Shown: positions 1-9,340, counted from the first letter of the stretch. The stretch is DNA of 64,000 bases from Nitrospira sp. (GCA_024998625.1 JACOEL010000003.1:248001-312000), one strand, 5' to 3'. Made by a program: numbers and translations. The notes: generated by a model not told the origin, from the sequence alone.

Positions 1-204
1 TTGACACAACAATACCTGTCCTTTTTCCTACACCCGCCTGGTTACGGGACGATGTTTGTCGCCTATCCAAACCATTTTTTGCGCGTTATCGCGTGAACTG
101 GATGAAAACGATTCTCTTGCTACACTTATGTGGTTGGAGATTTCTTGTGCCGACCGATGGCGCGGCTGTCGGGAGACCGAAGGCCTGGCATTGTAGGGAA
201 AATC

Positions 205-1368
205 ATGCACCCACCATATAAGCACGCTCCTCCAGTCCCACCGGCTGTGCAGGCGCGTAAGACTGTGACCAGTGCGGATCGGGTCGGCGACCGAATGCTG
301 CCGCCGTTGGAGGACCCGGCCGAGGCCTTGCGGTTTTGTCGCGCCGTGGCTTCGGCGCTTGAACCTGCCTCTGACAGTGAGAGACATGCCCTCACACGGG
401 CAAACTTCTCGGCCATGATGGGACAGGCGGAGCCATCAATCGGGCGACCTGAGCTCTCCGTGATCATTCCGGTGTTCAATGAGGCAGAGAACCTCCCCAC
501 GTTGCATGGCCGCCTCACCAGGGCGTTGGTGAATCTGGGAATGGAGTATGAAATCGTTCTAGTGGACGACGGCAGTCAGGACCAGAGCCCGGGCATCTTG
601 CGAAGGATGGAGGCGGAGGATCAACGGATCGTCATCGTGGAGTTTGCGCGGAATTTCGGACATCAGGTGGCGATCAGCGCCGGGCTTGAGCAGAGCCGCG
701 GACGAGTCGTTTGCATTATGGACGCGGACCTGCAGGATCCTCCCGAGGTGTTGCACACCTTTCTGGACAAGTGGCGGGAGGGCTGGGAGGTCGTCTATGC
801 CGTCCGGACCAAGCGGAAGGAATGGTGGGGGAAGCGACTGGCCTATGCGGGATTTTATCGCCTGTTGCAGCGGGTGGCCAATATCGATATCCCATTGGAC
901 GCCGGAGATTTTTGTGTCATGGACCGGCGAGTGGTGGATCTCCTGGTGCGCATGCCGGAGCGCAATCGTTTTGTCAGGGGGATTCGGAGCTGGGTGGGGT
1001 TCAAACAAATCGGCGTGCCCTACGAACGCCACACCCGCCATGCGGGGGCGCCTAAATACACGTTCAGGAAGCTCCTCTATCTCGCGCTGGATGGGTTGAT
1101 CTCCTTCAGCCATATGCCGCTGCGCATCATTACCCTCCTTGGATTCACCGTGTCTTTCCTATCGTTCCTTGTAGCGCTGTTCTATCTGGTCAAGAAGTTC
1201 ACGTTGGGCACCGGCGTGCCAGGTTTTACCACACTGGTCGTCTCCATCTTCTTGCTCGCGGGCATTCAACTCATGACGATCGGGGTCATCGGCGAATACA
1301 TCGGCCGGATTTCCGATGAGGTCAAGCAGCGTCCTCTCTATGTGACCCGTCGTGTAACGAGGAGATAG
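205..1368 (+). CDS. GT2 family glycosyltransferase with two C-terminal membrane segments (DPM1/GtrB/ArnC type)
   Basis: Probably transfers a sugar from a nucleotide-sugar to a polyprenyl phosphate at the inner face of the cytoplasmic membrane. With the chosen start (387 aa) the GT2 fold begins near residue 83 (ELSVIIPVFNE). It carries VDDGS at about 120-124 and the metal/nucleotide motif DADLQDPPE at about 173-181. Two hydrophobic segments follow at about 306-329 and 341-363, the usual layout of DPM1/GtrB-like enzymes. The start is uncertain: the frame is open from a GTG at 130, ATG 205 has an AGGGA-like site upstream, and ATG 415 would remove a poorly conserved N-terminal 70 residues. It is the first gene of the glycan cluster. 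The family is sure, the sugar and acceptor are not known. Confidence 0.9.
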   Translation: MHPPYKHAPPVPPAVQARKTVTSADRVGDRMLPPLEDPAEALRFCRAVASALEPASDSERHALTRANFSAMMGQAEPSIGRPELSVIIPVFNEAENLPTLHGRLTRALVNLGMEYEIVLVDDGSQDQSPGILRRMEAEDQRIVIVEFARNFGHQVAISAGLEQSRGRVVCIMDADLQDPPEVLHTFLDKWREGWEVVYAVRTKRKEWWGKRLAYAGFYRLLQRVANIDIPLDAGDFCVMDRRVVDLLVRMPERNRFVRGIRSWVGFKQIGVPYERHTRHAGAPKYTFRKLLYLALDGLISFSHMPLRIITLLGFTVSFLSFLVALFYLVKKFTLGTGVPGFTTLVVSIFLLAGIQLMTIGVIGEYIGRISDEVKQRPLYVTRRVTRR

Positions 1369-1385
1369 CCGCCATTCGCATCCTC

Positions 1386-2597
1386 ATGTTCGATAATGAA
1401 TTTCCTCCGCTGGGAGGCGGCACCGGCGTGGTGAATTATCACCTGTTGCAGGAGATGGCGTCGCATCGGGATGTGTCCGTAGACCTGGTGACCTCCTCCC
1501 GAACCAGGGCGAGTTATGAGACCGAGCGGTTCGCGGAACGGATCACGATCTACAAGGTTCCTGTCGACAATCGGAATATCCACCATGCGACCAACCGCGA
1601 GTTGGTGTGGTACAGCTGGCGTGGCCTGCGCATGGCGCAGCGCCTTCTGCGCGCCCACCGATACGATATCAGCTTTGCCTTTGCCGGAGTGCCGGCGGGG
1701 GCGATCAGTTATCTGTTGCGGTTGACCCACGGTCTGCCGTACGTGTTGTCGCTCCAAGGGCCGGACGTGCCCGGCTTCGAGGCCCGATATGCGTACCTCT
1801 ATCCGGTGCTCACACCGTTGATCAAACGGATCTGGCGGAGTGCGGGAGCCGTAACGGCCATTAGTGCGGAGCAGGAAGCCTTGGCGCATCGTACGATGCC
1901 GGGTTTGCCGTTAGCGACGATTCCCAACGGGGTCGATACCACGCGTTTCACTCCCGCCCCAAAGCAGTCCAAACGACCGTTCACGATTGTCTGCGTCGCG
2001 CGCCTGATCGAGCGCAAAGGGCAGCATCACTTGTTGGAGGCGTTTGCGCAATTGCAAGCGACCTGCGCGCAGCCGTTGCGCTTGAGGTTCGTGGGCACCG
2101 GCGATGCCGAAACAGCCTTGCGGGAATCGGTCGAGCGGCTTCAAGTGGCGGACTTCGTGACCTTCGATGGCTTCGTTGCGCGGGACCGGATGCCGGCCGC
2201 GTACCAGGAGGCGGATGTGTTTGTGTTGCCGTCCGAGCAGGAGGGCATGTCGATTGCGCTGTTGGAGGCGATGGCCTCTGGGTTACCGGTCATTGTGACC
2301 GACACGGGAGGAACCGCGGAGCTGGTGACGAAGGGGGGGAACGGCGAGATCGTGCCCTGGGCCGATGTGCCGGCGCTGGTTCGTGCCTTGCGGGCATTGT
2401 TCCAGGCGGACGATCTGCGACGACGGATGGGTGAGGAGAATCGCCGGCGGGCGCTCCGATTCGGGTGGCCTGCGCTCGCGACTAAATATCTCGAATTATG
2501 CGCGAGGGTGATGGCGCCTGCCCCGGCGGCCAGGCCGGTGGCCGGTGGCTCCACTGCGGATGCCGGTGGCGGATGGCAGCGGGAGCCACGTGCATGA
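1386..2597 (+). CDS. GT4 family glycosyltransferase
   Basis: A cytoplasmic GT-B fold retaining glycosyltransferase that likely adds a sugar to a lipid-linked or polysaccharide acceptor. The N-terminal glycine-rich loop (PPLGGGTGVV, residues 7-16) and the C-terminal E-x7-E motif (E286 and E294 in EQEGMSIALLE) are clear, as is the IPNGVDTTRF signature near 179-188. The ATG used here leaves the first beta strand incomplete. Four codons upstream an ATT at 1374 would give I/M-R-I-L-M-F-D, a normal GT4 start, and the GGAG at 1361-1364 lies 9 nt before it but 21 nt before the ATG. The true start may therefore be ATT 1374. It follows the GT2 gene by a few bases and overlaps the next GT4 gene by 4 nt. 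Acceptor unknown. Confidence 0.92.
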   Translation: MFDNEFPPLGGGTGVVNYHLLQEMASHRDVSVDLVTSSRTRASYETERFAERITIYKVPVDNRNIHHATNRELVWYSWRGLRMAQRLLRAHRYDISFAFAGVPAGAISYLLRLTHGLPYVLSLQGPDVPGFEARYAYLYPVLTPLIKRIWRSAGAVTAISAEQEALAHRTMPGLPLATIPNGVDTTRFTPAPKQSKRPFTIVCVARLIERKGQHHLLEAFAQLQATCAQPLRLRFVGTGDAETALRESVERLQVADFVTFDGFVARDRMPAAYQEADVFVLPSEQEGMSIALLEAMASGLPVIVTDTGGTAELVTKGGNGEIVPWADVPALVRALRALFQADDLRRRMGEENRRRALRFGWPALATKYLELCARVMAPAPAARPVAGGSTADAGGGWQREPRA

Positions 2598-3703
2598 AGG
2601 CGCGGCCGCATGTGTGCATTCTGACCAGCCAGTACTTCGACTGGGGGATCTACGGCGGGTTCGGCAGCATGTCTCGGAAGCTGGCCGAGAGTCTGGTGCG
2701 CTCCGACCACCGGGTCAGCGTCATTGTCCCCGGACGACAGGGACAACAGCCGAGTGAAACGATCGGTGGAGTGGAGATCCGAAGTTTTTCGCCGCGGAAC
2801 GTCGCGGCGGCCTGCCGTCTGATTCGGGAATCCAGCGCGGATATTTTTCACTCGCAGGACCCGACCGTCCTGACCTATCTGGCGCAACGTCTTCATCCAC
2901 GCCGCGCTCACCTGGTTACGAGTCGTGATCCCCGTGAGCTGAGCGATTGGTGGGTTGAATTCCTGTATGCCACCCCGATGCGTCGCCTCCTGACTCCCCT
3001 CAACTACTTCACCGAATCCGGGTTGCTGGTGCGGCGAGCCGTGCGACGAGCGGATGCGGTGTTCTGTCCTGCCCATTTCCTGAAGGACAAGGTGAAGCGT
3101 TTGTATGGCCTGTCGGTTCTGCCGACGTTGTTGCCCAACCTCATCGACGTCCCCGCGTCGTTGCCGCAGAAAGGTGCGCGCCCCACCATCACCTTCGTGG
3201 CGCGCTGGGATAAGCGTAAACGCCCGTGGTTGTTCCTGGAATTGGCCGCGCAGTTCCCGGAGTACCGGTTTGTGGCGGTGGGGCAGGGGAGTGCCTCGGC
3301 CGAATCCGGTTTCGACGCCCAATTGCGCCGGAAATTTCGGGATGTGCCGAACCTGGAAATGCCTGGACTGATTAATCGTTTTCGCGAGCCGGAGCGGATG
3401 CACAAGATTCTGTCGGACACGTGGATCTTTGTCAGCACGGCGGTGCGAGAGGGCCTTCCACTAACCTTTTTGGAAGCGGCGGCGTACGGCTGTCCGATCA
3501 TCAGTCGGGTCGACCCGGACGAGTTCGCTAGCCGGTTCGGCAAGCAGGTGACGGACGACGACTATGCGTCGGCCATTCGAAGTCTGCTTGCCGATAACCC
3601 GCTGGAGAAAGGCCGTGCAGCCTACAACTACGTGCGGGAGACGTATGAAACTTCCACGGCTCTGGCGGCTCATCAAGCACAGTACGAGCGGTTTGCGGCC
3701 TGA
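2594..3703 (+). CDS. GT4-like family glycosyltransferase
   Basis: A second GT-B glycosyltransferase of 369 aa, probably acting on the same glycan as its neighbours. The ATG overlaps the stop of the upstream gene as ATGA, which fixes the start and suggests translational coupling. The C-terminal Rossmann half contains FVARWDKRKRP (about 201-211), the position of the usual nucleotide-sugar-binding strand, and the E-x7-E pair E286/E294 in REGLPLTFLEAAAYG. The N-terminal acceptor half begins with HVCILTSQYFDWGIYGGFG, a variant of the glycine-rich loop. Sequence similarity to the preceding GT4 looks low, so it probably has a different sugar or linkage specificity. Confidence 0.88.
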   Translation: MKARPHVCILTSQYFDWGIYGGFGSMSRKLAESLVRSDHRVSVIVPGRQGQQPSETIGGVEIRSFSPRNVAAACRLIRESSADIFHSQDPTVLTYLAQRLHPRRAHLVTSRDPRELSDWWVEFLYATPMRRLLTPLNYFTESGLLVRRAVRRADAVFCPAHFLKDKVKRLYGLSVLPTLLPNLIDVPASLPQKGARPTITFVARWDKRKRPWLFLELAAQFPEYRFVAVGQGSASAESGFDAQLRRKFRDVPNLEMPGLINRFREPERMHKILSDTWIFVSTAVREGLPLTFLEAAAYGCPIISRVDPDEFASRFGKQVTDDDYASAIRSLLADNPLEKGRAAYNYVRETYETSTALAAHQAQYERFAA

Positions 3704-3765
3704 TCGTTCAGGCGTTCGTCTCATCTCCTCCATGAGGCCTCTGCGGTCGATCGGAAACAAGATTC

Positions 3766-5310
3766 ATGTCGGCGAAAGCGGTTTCTAAAGGCATCCTATC
3801 CATCGGCAGTTGGTCGGTGGTGAAAATGGCCACCTCGGCCTTGGTGTTGCCGATCCTCTCCCGCATGCTCGGCATCGAAGGCTACGGACAGTATGCCTAT
3901 TACATGGCTCTCCTGTTGCTCGCCTCCCAGTTCGCCAATGTCGGCATGATGCAGACCATGACCAAACGGATCGCGGAGCGACCGGAGGACGTGGTTTGGT
4001 GCCGAGTCGTAGCGCACGCGGGTGCGTTGATCAATGCGGTAGGCCTGCTGTCGGTGAGTGTCGTGGTGGGCCTGGTGGTCGGGACGACTACTCCGGCCGG
4101 GACGGCGGCCCTGCCCATCGCGTTGGTGATCGTCGGCGTGCTGATGTTCGATCAGATCTGGTTTTATGCGCGCGGGGTACTCCACGGTCTCCGACATGAG
4201 GAACGTGCGGCGATCCCAGGTATGGTCGGCGTGGTATCGGCAGGTCTGCTGGGGGTGCTGGCGGCTGCGGCCGGTTTGGGAGTGACCGGCGTGTTTGCCG
4301 GGTTGTTGACGGCCAACCTCTTCGTGGCCATGGCTTGTCTCAGGGCGGTACTGAAGGTATTGAGTGAGAGCGAATGCCGGGAGTCTGGTCGGACTGTCCC
4401 CTCAGTGACAGGACCCCTGTTGCGCTTCGGGCTGCCGGCGATGCTGTTTTCGGTGCTGAATATGGCCCTCTGCTCGTTGGATGTGATTCTGGTTCGGCAC
4501 CTTGCCGGTGAGGCGCAGGCAGGTCTTTATGCGGCGGCGATTCAATGGTCGCAATTCGTATGGTTCATTCCGATTGCGGTCGAAGGCGTCATGTTGCAGG
4601 CGACGGCTCGCCTCTGGGCGGAACAACGGCTGGATGAGGTGAGCCAGTTGGTCGGCCGGCTGGTACGGTACGTGGTGGTGGGGACGACGTTCCTACTCCT
4701 GTTGGTCGCGGTCCTGGGCGAACAGATCGTGACGGTCTACTTTGGCCCTCGTTTTACCGATGCTGCCCTGGGATTGCGGCTGTTGGTTCCGGGGGCCTTG
4801 TGTTACGCGGTGGCGCGTGTGTTGTGGCCAGTCATTCAAGCCGGCGGGGAGGGGGGGCATTTGGTCCGCCTCATCGGGATGATTGTGCTGGTGGATGTGG
4901 GGCTCTGTGCAGGCTTGATTCCGCTCTGGGGCGCTGCCGGTGCGGCGTTGGCCACGTCCATCTCGTTTGCGTTGGTGGCAGTGGGATATGTCTGGATGTT
5001 GCATCGGCGGCGGGTTCAAGTCTTTGAGCAAGCTCATCTGTTCAGATGGCTGCTGTTGTCGATGGGCACGGCCCTGGCTATTGCTCTGGTTGCGGCATGG
5101 GTGACGCCTCCGCTGCTTTCGATTCTTGCCGGGTCGGTGGTGGGGACAGTCCTGTACTGGGGTGGCGTCCTCCGGCTTGGGCTTCTGCAGGTCGAAGAGA
5201 TCGAACTGATGGTGCGCAGTCTGCCGGGCGCGTTGCGCCTGACAGGGGAACGGCTGTTCCGGTACCTCGCGCCGATGATGCTGCGCCTCAAGGCCGCAGC
5301 TTGGAGTTAG
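3766..5310 (+). CDS. Wzx-type oligosaccharide/polysaccharide flippase (MATE/MOP superfamily)
   Basis: A 514-aa polytopic inner-membrane protein with about 12-14 hydrophobic segments spread over its length, interrupted by short Arg-rich cytoplasmic loops. It opens with KGILSIGSWSVVKMATSALVLP, typical of the first helix of Wzx/RfbX flippases, and has the internal repeat of the fold, with a second half starting near 215 (LLRFGLPAMLFSVLNMALC). Such proteins move lipid-linked oligosaccharides from the inner to the outer leaflet. Its position among glycosyltransferases supports that role. The gap to the upstream gene is 62 nt with no obvious terminator, so it is likely in the same transcript. Substrate unknown; a polymerase (Wzy) gene is not seen nearby. 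Confidence 0.88.
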   Translation: MSAKAVSKGILSIGSWSVVKMATSALVLPILSRMLGIEGYGQYAYYMALLLLASQFANVGMMQTMTKRIAERPEDVVWCRVVAHAGALINAVGLLSVSVVVGLVVGTTTPAGTAALPIALVIVGVLMFDQIWFYARGVLHGLRHEERAAIPGMVGVVSAGLLGVLAAAAGLGVTGVFAGLLTANLFVAMACLRAVLKVLSESECRESGRTVPSVTGPLLRFGLPAMLFSVLNMALCSLDVILVRHLAGEAQAGLYAAAIQWSQFVWFIPIAVEGVMLQATARLWAEQRLDEVSQLVGRLVRYVVVGTTFLLLLVAVLGEQIVTVYFGPRFTDAALGLRLLVPGALCYAVARVLWPVIQAGGEGGHLVRLIGMIVLVDVGLCAGLIPLWGAAGAALATSISFALVAVGYVWMLHRRRVQVFEQAHLFRWLLLSMGTALAIALVAAWVTPPLLSILAGSVVGTVLYWGGVLRLGLLQVEEIELMVRSLPGALRLTGERLFRYLAPMMLRLKAAAWS

Positions 5311-5317
5311 GTGGTCT

Positions 5318-6232
5318 ATGCCTTTGGATCGACACAAGATCTCAGTCATCGTTCCCACGGTGGGGCGAGACTCGTTGGCACTGTGCCGGACTGCGTTGGA
5401 ACGGCAGACCAGGCCGCCGGATGAGATCGTTATCGTCGTTGATGAACTCCGACGAGGCGTGGCATGGGCCAGAAATGAGGGCATTGCCAGATCCTCAGGT
5501 GACGTGATCGCGTTTGCGGATGACGACGTGATTCCACCCACGGATTGGCTGGAACGGCTGGTCGGGGCTCTCGATCGCTGCGATGCCGTAGCGGCGGGAG
5601 GCACGTTCCAGGAGACCGATCCGCTGCTGGACGCGATCCGTCGCCGTAATCCCTTTCCCGAACGGGAACAGATGGATCACGGAGGATTGGTCGGCAACAG
5701 CGGGAATCTGATGATTCGAAGGGAGTGGCTGGCGCGATGTCAGCAGGAGGATGGGTACGTGTTCAACCCCTGCTTCGGAGGTTCCGGGGAGGACTGGGAA
5801 TTGATGTGGAGACTGCGGAAACGAGGGGCCAGGATGGTCTACGTGCCCAGCCAGGTACAGCATTTGCGGCGAGCGGCGGTCGGGCAGCATTTGCGTCATT
5901 CGTTCCAACGGGGAATCGGTATCGCAAGACTTTTTCTAGTGATGCGTTGCGACCAGAGCGGGGTCGTGCCGCAGGATAGCCTGTTGTGGGGGAAGGGAGG
6001 GCGGAGGACAGATCCCCGCTGGTTCCAGGCCCTGTGGACCAAGCTCATCGGCCCATTTGACGGGAAGGGGTTTCAGTCCAGGCGACAATTCTGGGTGTTT
6101 TGGCTTGGAGAAAAATGTCAGGCGGCCGGATTCCTCTGGGAGCTGGTGACGGGTTTGATCTCGAAACGGCCTGTCCCTCGCCGAGCGGTTCCGCAAAGCG
6201 TCGGGTCTGCGGCGATGGGACCCAAGTCATGA
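5318..6232 (+). CDS. GT2 family glycosyltransferase (soluble, GT-A fold)
   Basis: A 304-aa GT-A fold enzyme starting only 7 nt after the flippase. It shows the nucleotide-binding start ISVIVPTVGR, an N-terminal ARNEGI segment, the DDD metal motif in IAFADDDVIPP near residue 70, and a later GGSGEDWELMWRLRKRG near 153, equivalent to the ED/W acceptor-side motif of GT2 enzymes. There is no clear membrane segment, so it should act at the cytoplasmic membrane face as a peripheral enzyme. The C-terminal 80 residues are basic and less typical. Its stop overlaps the ATG of the LarA-like gene. Sugar specificity cannot be read from sequence. Confidence 0.9.
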   Translation: MPLDRHKISVIVPTVGRDSLALCRTALERQTRPPDEIVIVVDELRRGVAWARNEGIARSSGDVIAFADDDVIPPTDWLERLVGALDRCDAVAAGGTFQETDPLLDAIRRRNPFPEREQMDHGGLVGNSGNLMIRREWLARCQQEDGYVFNPCFGGSGEDWELMWRLRKRGARMVYVPSQVQHLRRAAVGQHLRHSFQRGIGIARLFLVMRCDQSGVVPQDSLLWGKGGRRTDPRWFQALWTKLIGPFDGKGFQSRRQFWVFWLGEKCQAAGFLWELVTGLISKRPVPRRAVPQSVGSAAMGPKS

Positions 6233-7563
6233 ACCGGATTCAGTTGCGCACCAAAGCCTGGTTTGGAGATGAAGACGTGACGATCGATCTCCCTGCCTCA
6301 TGGAAGCTGGTCGAAATCGGCCCCCGGGATGAACCGGCGCTGACGGTGGAGGCCATGCGGGAGTACCTCTCTCGGCCGATCGGGACGGGCAGGTTGTCTG
6401 AGATTGCCAGGGGCAAGCGCAATGCCGTGATCGTGGTCGATGATCTGACCAGGCCGACGCCGGGTGCCGACTTGCTTCCGCTCCTCGTGGATGAATTGAC
6501 GAGCGGGGGAATCTCTGAACACAAAATTACGGTGATGCTGGCAGGCGGCACGCACCCGCCAGCCTCGGCCGACGAGCGGGCGAAGAAGGTCGGATCCCGG
6601 CTGTCATCGGCGGTGAAGGTTCTGGCCCATGACAGTCGGGGCGATTTGGTGAATTGTGGCCGGTCGCCTGCCGGGCTCCCGCTCCAGATTAATCGAGTGG
6701 TGATGGAGAGCGAGGTCAAAATCGGCGTCGGTTGTATCTATCCCCATCCGGTAGCGGGATTTTCCGGTGGCGCCAAGATCATTCTCCCGGCGGTCTGTGG
6801 CGTGGAGACCACGCGGATGATGCACGACTATCTGCGCGGCGCGCGCGAGCGCGGCGGGTCCATCCGGACGGAGTTGCGGCAGGATATGGTGGCCGTGGCA
6901 CGACGGGTCGGGCTCGATGGTATTGTTAATGTCACCCTCAATCGCCATCGCGCCATCTGCGGCCTGTTCGCGGGCGATGTCGTTCAGGCACATGAAGTGG
7001 GCGTTCGCGCAGCGCAACGGCTCTACGCCGTGCCGGTGTGCCTGGAAGCGGAGGTCGTGGTGGCGGACATGTATCCCTTCGACACAAGCTGGCAGTTTGC
7101 GCAGGATCGAGGAATGTGGCCGGTTGAGCAGGCAACAGGAGAAGTCTCCCGGGTGGTCATTGCGGCCTGTCCTCTTGGGATGGGCACGCATGAATTGTTT
7201 CCCGTAGACAGTCCGCTTTGGTCGCGCATTGCCAGACGGCTCAGCCATTTTCGCCTGGCCGATCTCGACCGTCCCCTTGAGAAGCTAAGGACCATGGCCC
7301 AATTGATCCGCCGGAAGCAGCACCACCTCATGGTGTTGTCGCCAGGCTTGAAGAGGCAGGACCTAACGTCCATGTTCCCCCATGCGCAGCGATTCGGAGA
7401 TTGGCCGACTCTCAGGGCCGCCCTTCTGGCGCGCCACGGCGAGGGACCTGTGACCGTGGCGGTCTATCGATGCGCGCCGTTTCTCATTCCAACCGCAGCC
7501 GTACTGGGGCAGGATGTTGGAGTGTCGGAGCCGACCCTCACCAGGCAACCGACCTCGGCCTGA
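6229..7563 (+). CDS. LarA-like nickel-pincer nucleotide enzyme (lactate racemase family, DUF2088)
   Basis: A 444-aa homologue of lactate racemase LarA, whose family racemises or epimerises 2-hydroxy acids with a covalently bound nickel-pincer nucleotide. The landmarks appear in order and almost at the LarA positions: D72 and R75 in DDLTRPTP, H109 in GGTHPP, H173 in YPHPVAGFSGGAK, K183 in the same motif (the lysine that binds the cofactor in LarA) and H199 in RMMH. Near residues 286-296 the region that normally supplies a Gln/Lys pair reads SWQFAQDRG and is less clear. It overlaps the upstream glycosyltransferase by 4 nt (ATGA), so it belongs to the glycan operon. The cofactor genes larB, larC and larE are not in this window. 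Substrate unknown; a sugar-acid or hydroxyacid epimerase is a reasonable guess. Confidence 0.85.
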   Translation: MNRIQLRTKAWFGDEDVTIDLPASWKLVEIGPRDEPALTVEAMREYLSRPIGTGRLSEIARGKRNAVIVVDDLTRPTPGADLLPLLVDELTSGGISEHKITVMLAGGTHPPASADERAKKVGSRLSSAVKVLAHDSRGDLVNCGRSPAGLPLQINRVVMESEVKIGVGCIYPHPVAGFSGGAKIILPAVCGVETTRMMHDYLRGARERGGSIRTELRQDMVAVARRVGLDGIVNVTLNRHRAICGLFAGDVVQAHEVGVRAAQRLYAVPVCLEAEVVVADMYPFDTSWQFAQDRGMWPVEQATGEVSRVVIAACPLGMGTHELFPVDSPLWSRIARRLSHFRLADLDRPLEKLRTMAQLIRRKQHHLMVLSPGLKRQDLTSMFPHAQRFGDWPTLRAALLARHGEGPVTVAVYRCAPFLIPTAAVLGQDVGVSEPTLTRQPTSA

Positions 7564-7580
7564 ATAGTGAGGAGCGGAGG

Positions 7581-9287
7581 ATGTCGTCCTCCGCGATGCT
7601 TCGACGACCGTCCTTTTCCGGAACTTCATCCGCTATGCCTATCGCCTCTCACATTCCGTTGCCGCCTGACGACGGCCATGATGCATGCCCTAACGAGTTC
7701 GACTCCGTGGCGGCCGGTGCCTCACCTGCGGCCGGTTCCCTGGTTGAACGGCTCGACTCCGCTTCACCGGTCGTGGATGGAATGGTTGCCGGATTCTTAT
7801 TCTTGCTCGTGTTCGGCAGCGGCCTGATACATATCGAGAGTTTTCCTCCGTTGTGGTTCGACGAAGGCTGGACAGTCTGCGCTGCGCGCACGTGGACTGA
7901 ATTGGGTCATTACGGGTGCCTGCTCCGCGGCGAACCGGCGCCCCCCTCATTGGCGGCGCATTTCCCGGTAGTGGCCTCGGTGGCGGCGAGCTTTACACTG
8001 TTTGGCGTCGGTATCTGGCAGACGAGACTGGTGGGATTGCTCTACACCTTCGTCGCCTTCTTGCTGCTCTATGCGTTGGCCCGTCGCCTCTACGGCCGGT
8101 CTGCCGCGATTGCCGCCTTGGCGCTGCTGATCCTTGTCCCGCTGAAGTGGTCGATCCATCCCCTGTATATCGGTCGACAAGTACTGGGCGAGATGCCGCT
8201 CTTGTGCTTCCTCCTGGCTGGGTATGTCTGCTTGCTCCGGAGCACACACCGTCCGTTCTGGCAGGTCGCTGCGATTGGATGCTGGGCGCTGGCGTGGATG
8301 ACCAAGGCGCAGGTCGCACCGTTTCTCGTCGCCTCCATTGCCGGGACCATGGTGGTCATGAGCCTTCGCGGGTACTGGTCGGTTGTCGGCCGGCTGGCTG
8401 TTGCTCTGATCGGTTCATGGGGCGGCTGTCGGCTTCTTGTGTATGCCAAGGATTGGCTGCTGGCAGGCCACACCATGCCGCATCCGCCCGTAGACGGAAT
8501 GACAGAAGCGATTGCGTTGGTGTTCGTACCGTCTATTCGTCTTGAGACGATCTATTACCTGTTCGTGTCGTGGCCTGAATATCCACTCGGGCTTGCCTAT
8601 GCGGCCTGGCGTGTACGTGAAACTTCCGGTTCCGTTAGCAAGATTTCTGTTGAGCAGACAGTACAGACCATGCTGCTGTTGCTGGCAGGGAGTTGGCTGG
8701 TCTGGTTTGCATTTCTCAGCGCCGGTGAACCACGCTACGCCCTGCCCGGGTTGTTTCTTGCTGCGCCCTTCACGGCTGTGCTCTTTCGCGATTTCACCAG
8801 AGGATTCGACGTGGCGTTCCTGGGGAGGACTCTGGCCGGCCTCCTGCGAAGCGGGCGTGTGACGAGGCAGGGAATCAAGGCGGTCGTTGTCGTTATGTTG
8901 CTGGCGGTCATGGGCTGGGTCGCCATACAAGAACGTTATGCATTTCGCGCGCGGGAGGACGATCGTGACCTGTTTGAGGTGACGCACTACCTGAATACAG
9001 CTACGCCGCCTGAGGCATTGATCGAGACCTATGACAGCGAACTGTTTCTATTCCTGCATCGACCCTATACCTATGCCCCGCCCCGCGTCCTGGTTGAGAT
9101 CATCCGGCGCGAACAGGGAGAGGCGAAGGCCGTCACGTACGATCCGTTGGAGAGCAGACCGGACTATCTCGTGGTCGGGGAGTACGGTCGATGGGCCGGA
9201 TTTTACAAGCCGTTGATCGCGCAAAACCGAGTGCGACTCGTGACCACCATCGGGCGCTATCAAATCTACGAACCGGTGCGTTTTTAG
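7581..9287 (+). CDS. GT39/PMT-like (ArnT-family) membrane glycosyltransferase
   Basis: A 568-aa polytopic inner-membrane protein of the GT-C class. After an N-terminal cytoplasmic stretch rich in Ser/Pro (about 65 residues) comes the first helix, and then PPLWFDEGWT with the acidic pair D94/E95. This is the first-loop motif that holds the catalytic aspartate in PMT/ArnT-type enzymes, which use polyprenyl-phosphate sugars on the periplasmic side. About ten further hydrophobic segments follow, then a soluble C-terminal tail from about 490. The ATG at 7581 follows GGAGCGGAGG directly, although some of that site is too close; the frame is open further upstream but would run into the LarA-like gene. 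It ends the glycan cluster. Donor and acceptor unknown. Confidence 0.87.
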   Translation: MSSSAMLRRPSFSGTSSAMPIASHIPLPPDDGHDACPNEFDSVAAGASPAAGSLVERLDSASPVVDGMVAGFLFLLVFGSGLIHIESFPPLWFDEGWTVCAARTWTELGHYGCLLRGEPAPPSLAAHFPVVASVAASFTLFGVGIWQTRLVGLLYTFVAFLLLYALARRLYGRSAAIAALALLILVPLKWSIHPLYIGRQVLGEMPLLCFLLAGYVCLLRSTHRPFWQVAAIGCWALAWMTKAQVAPFLVASIAGTMVVMSLRGYWSVVGRLAVALIGSWGGCRLLVYAKDWLLAGHTMPHPPVDGMTEAIALVFVPSIRLETIYYLFVSWPEYPLGLAYAAWRVRETSGSVSKISVEQTVQTMLLLLAGSWLVWFAFLSAGEPRYALPGLFLAAPFTAVLFRDFTRGFDVAFLGRTLAGLLRSGRVTRQGIKAVVVVMLLAVMGWVAIQERYAFRAREDDRDLFEVTHYLNTATPPEALIETYDSELFLFLHRPYTYAPPRVLVEIIRREQGEAKAVTYDPLESRPDYLVVGEYGRWAGFYKPLIAQNRVRLVTTIGRYQIYEPVRF

Positions 9288-9340
9288 GGACCCTATCCCA
9301 TCGGCGTCCTTACCCGTCTGATCTCTTGAAATTTTCCCCC

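Noticed and set aside
1..129. TTGACA at the very first bases as the promoter of the glycan cluster
   Set aside because: No acceptable -10 box lies 16-18 nt downstream, and the sequence before position 1 is not available.
2141..3403. Long minus-strand frame across the two GT4 genes
   Set aside because: It is a GC-rich antisense shadow; composition is rich in His, Arg and Pro and both plus-strand genes are well conserved.
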